This document shows, in pieces, positions 60,014 to 64,000 of a stretch of 64,000 bases of DNA. The stretch is taken from positions 62,001 to 126,000 of the forward strand of contig NW_026515488.1 of the NCBI RefSeq assembly GCF_014898815.1, read 5' to 3'. Numbering within the stretch: the stretch's first letter is position 1; each line of letters opens with the position of its first letter. This DNA comes from Panonychus citri (Eukaryota > Arthropoda > Arachnida > Trombidiformes > Tetranychidae). Below the pieces are notes generated by a model that saw nothing but the letters and a program-made list of their open reading frames with translations, searched no databases and was not told where the DNA came from. The position numbers and the translations under genes are program-made.

Positions 60014-62049
60014 GAAATTGATTCTTACCTGGATAAAGAAGATTTTTTATCTCCACTGATGAAACGAAAGAATCAAATTTATCCTCAGATGAAGAGATGA
60101 AAATGATGATGATGATGAGAGAAGATGATCACAATCAATTAACAAGAAATGAAAATTTCTCAAGAAAATTCCAATTCTCGATGAGATGAAGATGAGAAAA
60201 GAACAGAAAATTCAAGCTTCATCATCAGAATCTCTCATTTTCTCTCTCTCCCTCATCTTCTTCATCTTCATCATCATCTTTTTCTCTCTCTCTCGCTCTC
60301 TACTTTGGTGATGTTTCATTCGCGGTGGGAAAATCGTAGTTATCGCTATGACTTTTTTTGGGCTAAATGTGAATCTTTTTTAACTTGAAAGTTATTCAGC
60401 GTTTGAGCCAAGATACAGAGGAGATGATTTTTATCTTCTTTGTCTTTCTCCTCCTCTTTCTTGCTCATTCTCATTCTCATCATAGTCATCATCATGTTCA
60501 CAATCAACTTAATTGCCAAATTTTTCTACCATTGATGTTATCAACTGAAAATGTCTCAAGTCAATCTTCATCTTCATCTTCGTCTTTTCCTTTTGCCTCT
60601 GCCACTTGTAACACTTTTTTTCTTTCATTTTCATGATAAATTGTTGACATTTTTCTCAAACCATCAACTAAATTGTTGTTGTTTATCCTCATAACAATTT
60701 CTCAATAACTTGAATGTTTCTCGTTCTCAATGTTTCTCTTGGTGATAATTTTGTATTCACTTGAGAAGATTGTAAAACAAACACTGAGGTATTCTGATTT
60801 TATCCTGATTTTGAGATTGAAAACAATTGAGATTTACTGGATTAAAACACAATCACTTGTTTCCGGGATTGTGATAGGATAATGTTAGATATTTTTGATT
60901 CCTCCAAGAGTTAATTGTCACCTTCACAGTTTAACAGGATAATAACAAAGAGATTTCCTGTTAGAGGAAGGCAAGAGTAATAGATTAACATGTAATCAAC
61001 AAGTAAGGTGTAGATGTATTAGTCTAAATATAATTTGCTTCATGTAATTAGATTGATGAGTTGAGATGATTCTGTCTTTGGCTTGAAGATTCAATGGATT
61101 CTTCTTGTTGTTGCCATTGAATTTTATGTAATCATATCAACAGAATTTGGTGTTGATCAAAAAAGATCAACAGAATATCCTATCAGCTTTGATATTATAT
61201 TTTCTCATTCGAATTGTTTGAAACTTGGTAAATTGTTCCATTGAAATTCGATATTCCAATAAGTATATCAGCAAGAGAAGCACGTGCAAGGAAACTGGAC
61301 AAAAAGGAAAAACCAATGACCAGAAAAGAGAGAAACTAAACAATAGAAAAAGAAAATCAAGCAAGAAAAATGTCAGAGGTATTTTGCCTGCGGCTTTAAA
61401 AGAAAGTCCATTTAAAACCAGTGAGAAGAAAAAGTCGAAAAGGAAAGAGAGAGAGAGAGAAAACATTACAATTTAAATGGGAGAATATGGAAGATACTGA
61501 GAGAGTAGAAAGTGATATGATTTCGACAGTTTTGTCTCTTCTCCTTTTCGATGGTAAAAATTTTCTCAATGTTGTCGATTCATTTGAACCAGAATCGCTT
61601 CATTGTTCATCTTATTGGCAAGAATGATAATCAAGCTGAGAAGTTTTAATAATATTATCGATCAACTAAGTTTAGTTAACCAGGTAAATTATCTTTGATT
61701 TTCTTCCATTTGGATAACAGAGACTTCGGATCAAGTTAATTCTCTCATGATCGTATTTAATAATCATGAAAAAGTTGAAGTTTTAGATTGTGAGTTTCGT
61801 TTTCGACCAATTTGAAGAAAACAGTTACACTATTTCACTAATATAATGTCTTCATCATCGCTTTCAAGTAACATAAACAATATACTTGAGAAAGTTGAGC
61901 AATTTTTAACTGTTCAATTACTAAAGGTAAACTGTTAATAATTTACAGTTGATTGTTTCATCTTAATTATTTTTCATTACCGATTGTGAGCCAATCGGAC
62001 AGTTTTCATCCGCTTTGAGCATAATCAGTATTTTTCATCGTTGTACCAA
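59492..62049. other. Upstream region of mini-filamin C and following gap
   Basis: It holds four copies of TAGGAT at 59811-59834, a (GA)n run at 59975-60010, a CT-rich part at about 60237-60300 and AT-rich DNA beyond. Open frames at 60385-60636 and 61225-61627 are compositional and match no family I know. Confidence 0.4.
59975..60010. repeat. (GA)18 microsatellite
   Basis: A perfect GA run just inside the presumed first intron of mini-filamin C. Confidence 0.9.
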
Positions 62050-62820
62050 AATCATACTAAGGATTGTGTGAATTCTGGCCTTCATGTCTATGAAGTTTAA
62101 TCTCTTCTTGATATTTGGTGAAGGCTCACCAAGAGCAAATCGTATTTTCTATTCAACCAAATCCACTCGAGTTATAATCTCATTTACTTGAAGTTCTTCA
62201 GGTAGAAGTACTTCAACTTGAATTCGAGTGTTCATTTGTACAAGATTTAGGGTCGTAAATAAACTCCAGCACCAGTTAACCAATTAAGTAGCTTGCAAAG
62301 TGGCTTTGTCCAATTCAGCTCGAGTCTCGATTTCTGTTTCCTGTTCAATAGTCTTCTGGAGCCTTCGTTCAACTGAACAATCTTCCAGAAAGTTACTACT
62401 TGTATGTTGATCGGCGACATGCTTTTCAATAAGGACCTATTGATCACCAAAGGATTTAAGTGATTCTCGTCTCGCTGATGCTAATTGAGTAGTCGGTCAA
62501 TGAAAATGGTAGACCAATATTCATAAGTCTGGATGAATTAATTATATCAGCAAATTCACGATTCTCAGAGAGAAAACTATAACCAGGATGAATTGCCTAA
62601 GCTTCACATCTATTAGCTGCTATTACTTTATTAAGATAAGTATCAGCTGATGGTGTTTCTCTCAAGTTAATTGCTTCATCAGCCGAGTAAAAATTGGATA
62701 CTATCATCTAATGAGTATCTATCAATGTTAGTGTAAACCACAGTTGTTAACAGTCTCATGCATTAGGTTTTTCCTGAAACCCAACAGCTGATTTCACCTC
62801 GATAAGCAAACAGAATTTTT
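62050..62820 (-). pseudogene. Decayed biotin-carboxylase pseudogene (3-methylcrotonyl-CoA carboxylase alpha-like)
   Basis: Read on the - strand from 62819, pieces of the biotin carboxylase family appear in correct order: KILFAYRGEISC (family KILIANRGEIAC), VVYTNIDRYS, SADEAI..SADTYLN, AIHPGYSFLSENREFAD, then RRESLKSFGDQ, VLIEKHVAD, DCSVERRLQKTIEQ, QMNTRIQVE and a final ARIHT (family ARIYAE). In-frame stops and shifts occur throughout, and the glycine-rich ATP-grasp core between SLSEN- and RRES-type parts is missing. The AIHPGY, SFGD and ARIYAE-like forms favour MCC alpha over propionyl-CoA carboxylase. No introns are evident, so a processed copy is possible. It cannot encode an active enzyme. 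Confidence 0.82.
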
Positions 62821-63738
62821 GATAATTGCTCGTTGAATATTAATTGGATAATCTCTTAGAAGATTGACTAAAACAAAGAGAGAAAAAATAGCAAAAAAAA
62901 AGGTAACAACCAATTAGAAACTACAACATTAAATTATAATTGTAATGAGAACTTTCTCCAATTGTTGAGAATTGAATTAAAAATCAAAACAAACCTATTA
63001 CAAGTTGAACAACAGATCAGAGGAAATTGGAGCCTTTCATGATGATAGAAGAGGCCTCAAGGTGACCGATTTATAGCTGATTGATCTGGTATTGAAAGAA
63101 AAAGAAGAGAAAATTTAAATTATAAAAATTAACTATGAGAAATGGAAACATAGTTAAACAACTGTTGCTGATCAATTAAATTAATGGGTTGAAACAAAGT
63201 GTCTATGGGAATATCACCTTAGAGATGAAAATGTGAGGCTTGTTACTTTGTCTCTACTGTGAACATAACAACAAAGAGAGAATGGAAAAAGTTGGAGGGA
63301 ACTCACTTAGAGGGAGAATAGAAAACAACCAAAGCGGGAATTGGTTACAAAATGTACAAAGTAAGATGATGAGGATGATGATAAGAAGAGAGAGAGAGAG
63401 AAAAAAGAAGAAGACAAGATGAGAGGGAGAAACAACAATAACAAAGCGCCAAGTGAAGGCTCAATGGTAACAAGTAAACAAGAAACAAACACAACCAATA
63501 GAGTTGAATTATTTTACCGGGAAAATGGATCATCGTTTGAGCGGGTAAACAGAATTGCCTGTTAAATGGATTGGCGCTTTTAACCAGTTCTTTTGGTGAG
63601 TTTGTTGGGAACAATCTCAGTTTTTAACTAATTCTTTTTAATTCTTTGTGGACACAATTTATCTCTAATTATTGGAGAACTTTTTTTGTCAATTCCTTTG
63701 AAAGTGTTCCGTTTGTGTCTTGATAACAATTTGTTCAG
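62821..63738. other. Gap before the last gene
   Basis: AT-rich then purine-rich at about 63380-63435. No exon supported. It should contain the promoter and 5' UTR of the gene starting at 63739. Confidence 0.35.
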
Positions 63739-64000
63739 ATGAAAACAACAACAACAACAACCATGGAGTCAACACCAAACTCTGGAAATAAAACTCGTAG
63801 TGAAAGTGTTATTATATTTGCGAATGGTAAAGACCATGGGTTTGAGACGAATAAGGATATTGATGATAAATCAAATTATCGGATTTCTAGAAGTGATGGT
63901 GATGGTGAAAATTGTTCCATTTCTTCAAAAAATTGTTCATCTTTTCATTCACCTTTGGCTAAAAAGTTCACCTTAATTCAATCGCCAATTTCTGGTACAT
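63739..64000 (+). CDS. Start of an unidentified gene, cut by the window end
   Basis: ATG at 63739 (MKTTTTTMESTPNSGNKTRS), or the second ATG at 63760, opens a frame that stays open to the last base (87 codons). The peptide is Ser/Asn/Thr/Lys-rich with no domain yet. A TTGTTCAG directly before the first ATG could be a splice acceptor. Three-codon CAA/ACA repeats open the frame. Coding status is judged only from the long open frame and the codon mix, so it is moderate. Confidence 0.55.
   Translation, partial: MKTTTTTTMESTPNSGNKTRSESVIIFANGKDHGFETNKDIDDKSNYRISRSDGDGENCSISSKNCSSFHSPLAKKFTLIQSPISGT

Noticed and set aside
61225..61627. Overlapping Lys/Arg-rich frames
   Set aside because: Compositional; no supporting splice sites or family.

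Overview
The window is nuclear DNA of an arthropod, most likely an acariform mite of spider-mite type. That assignment is inference. It rests on AT-rich DNA with GT-AG introns, a two-domain protein of the mite group-7 allergen (TULIP) type, serine- and asparagine-rich low-complexity exons, and otherwise ordinary animal genes (cyclin B, GRWD1, filamin repeats, initiator tRNA-Met). No bacterial operon, plasmid or CRISPR signal was seen. Many gene models had to be assembled across introns by hand, and I give the splice sites used.

Layout. (1) 809 to about 15383, + strand: a large PDZ-domain scaffold gene (about 1740 aa) with a 9.1 kb intron that hides an initiator tRNA-Met gene on the opposite strand. 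(2) 17215-20825 and 25176-26888, - strand: two paralogous C2H2 zinc-finger genes built from paired fingers. The first coding exon of the downstream one lies in a 1 kb tandem duplication whose two copies look identical and are separated by about 690 bp of (TTG)n/(ATG)n triplet repeat. (3) 27750-29140, - strand: GRWD1/Rrb1, a WD40 ribosome-assembly factor. (4) 33190-38430, - strand: a nearly full-length non-LTR retrotransposon with a zinc-knuckle ORF1 and an endonuclease plus reverse-transcriptase ORF2. (5) 40508-46813, - strand: a secreted double group-7/JHBP-like protein whose signal peptide sits on a small exon 4.9 kb upstream. (6) 49166-50794, + strand: an unrecognised secreted low-complexity protein. 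(7) 51686-53575, - strand: cyclin B in six exons. (8) 55007-59491, - strand: three tandem mini-filamin genes, each with only two filamin Ig repeats. (9) 62050-62820, - strand: a decayed biotin-carboxylase (MCC alpha-like) pseudogene. (10) 63739-64000, + strand: the start of a gene that runs off the window.

The genes do not form one pathway. The clearest local processes are tandem duplication (zinc-finger pair, duplicated exon, mini-filamin trio), insertion of a LINE, and growth of microsatellites. Several otherwise intact coding regions (PDZ gene, GRWD1, both LINE ORFs) are broken by single-base shifts. Five of the six shifts I worked out are one missing base, mostly at or beside short homopolymers, which points to consensus errors rather than six independent mutations.
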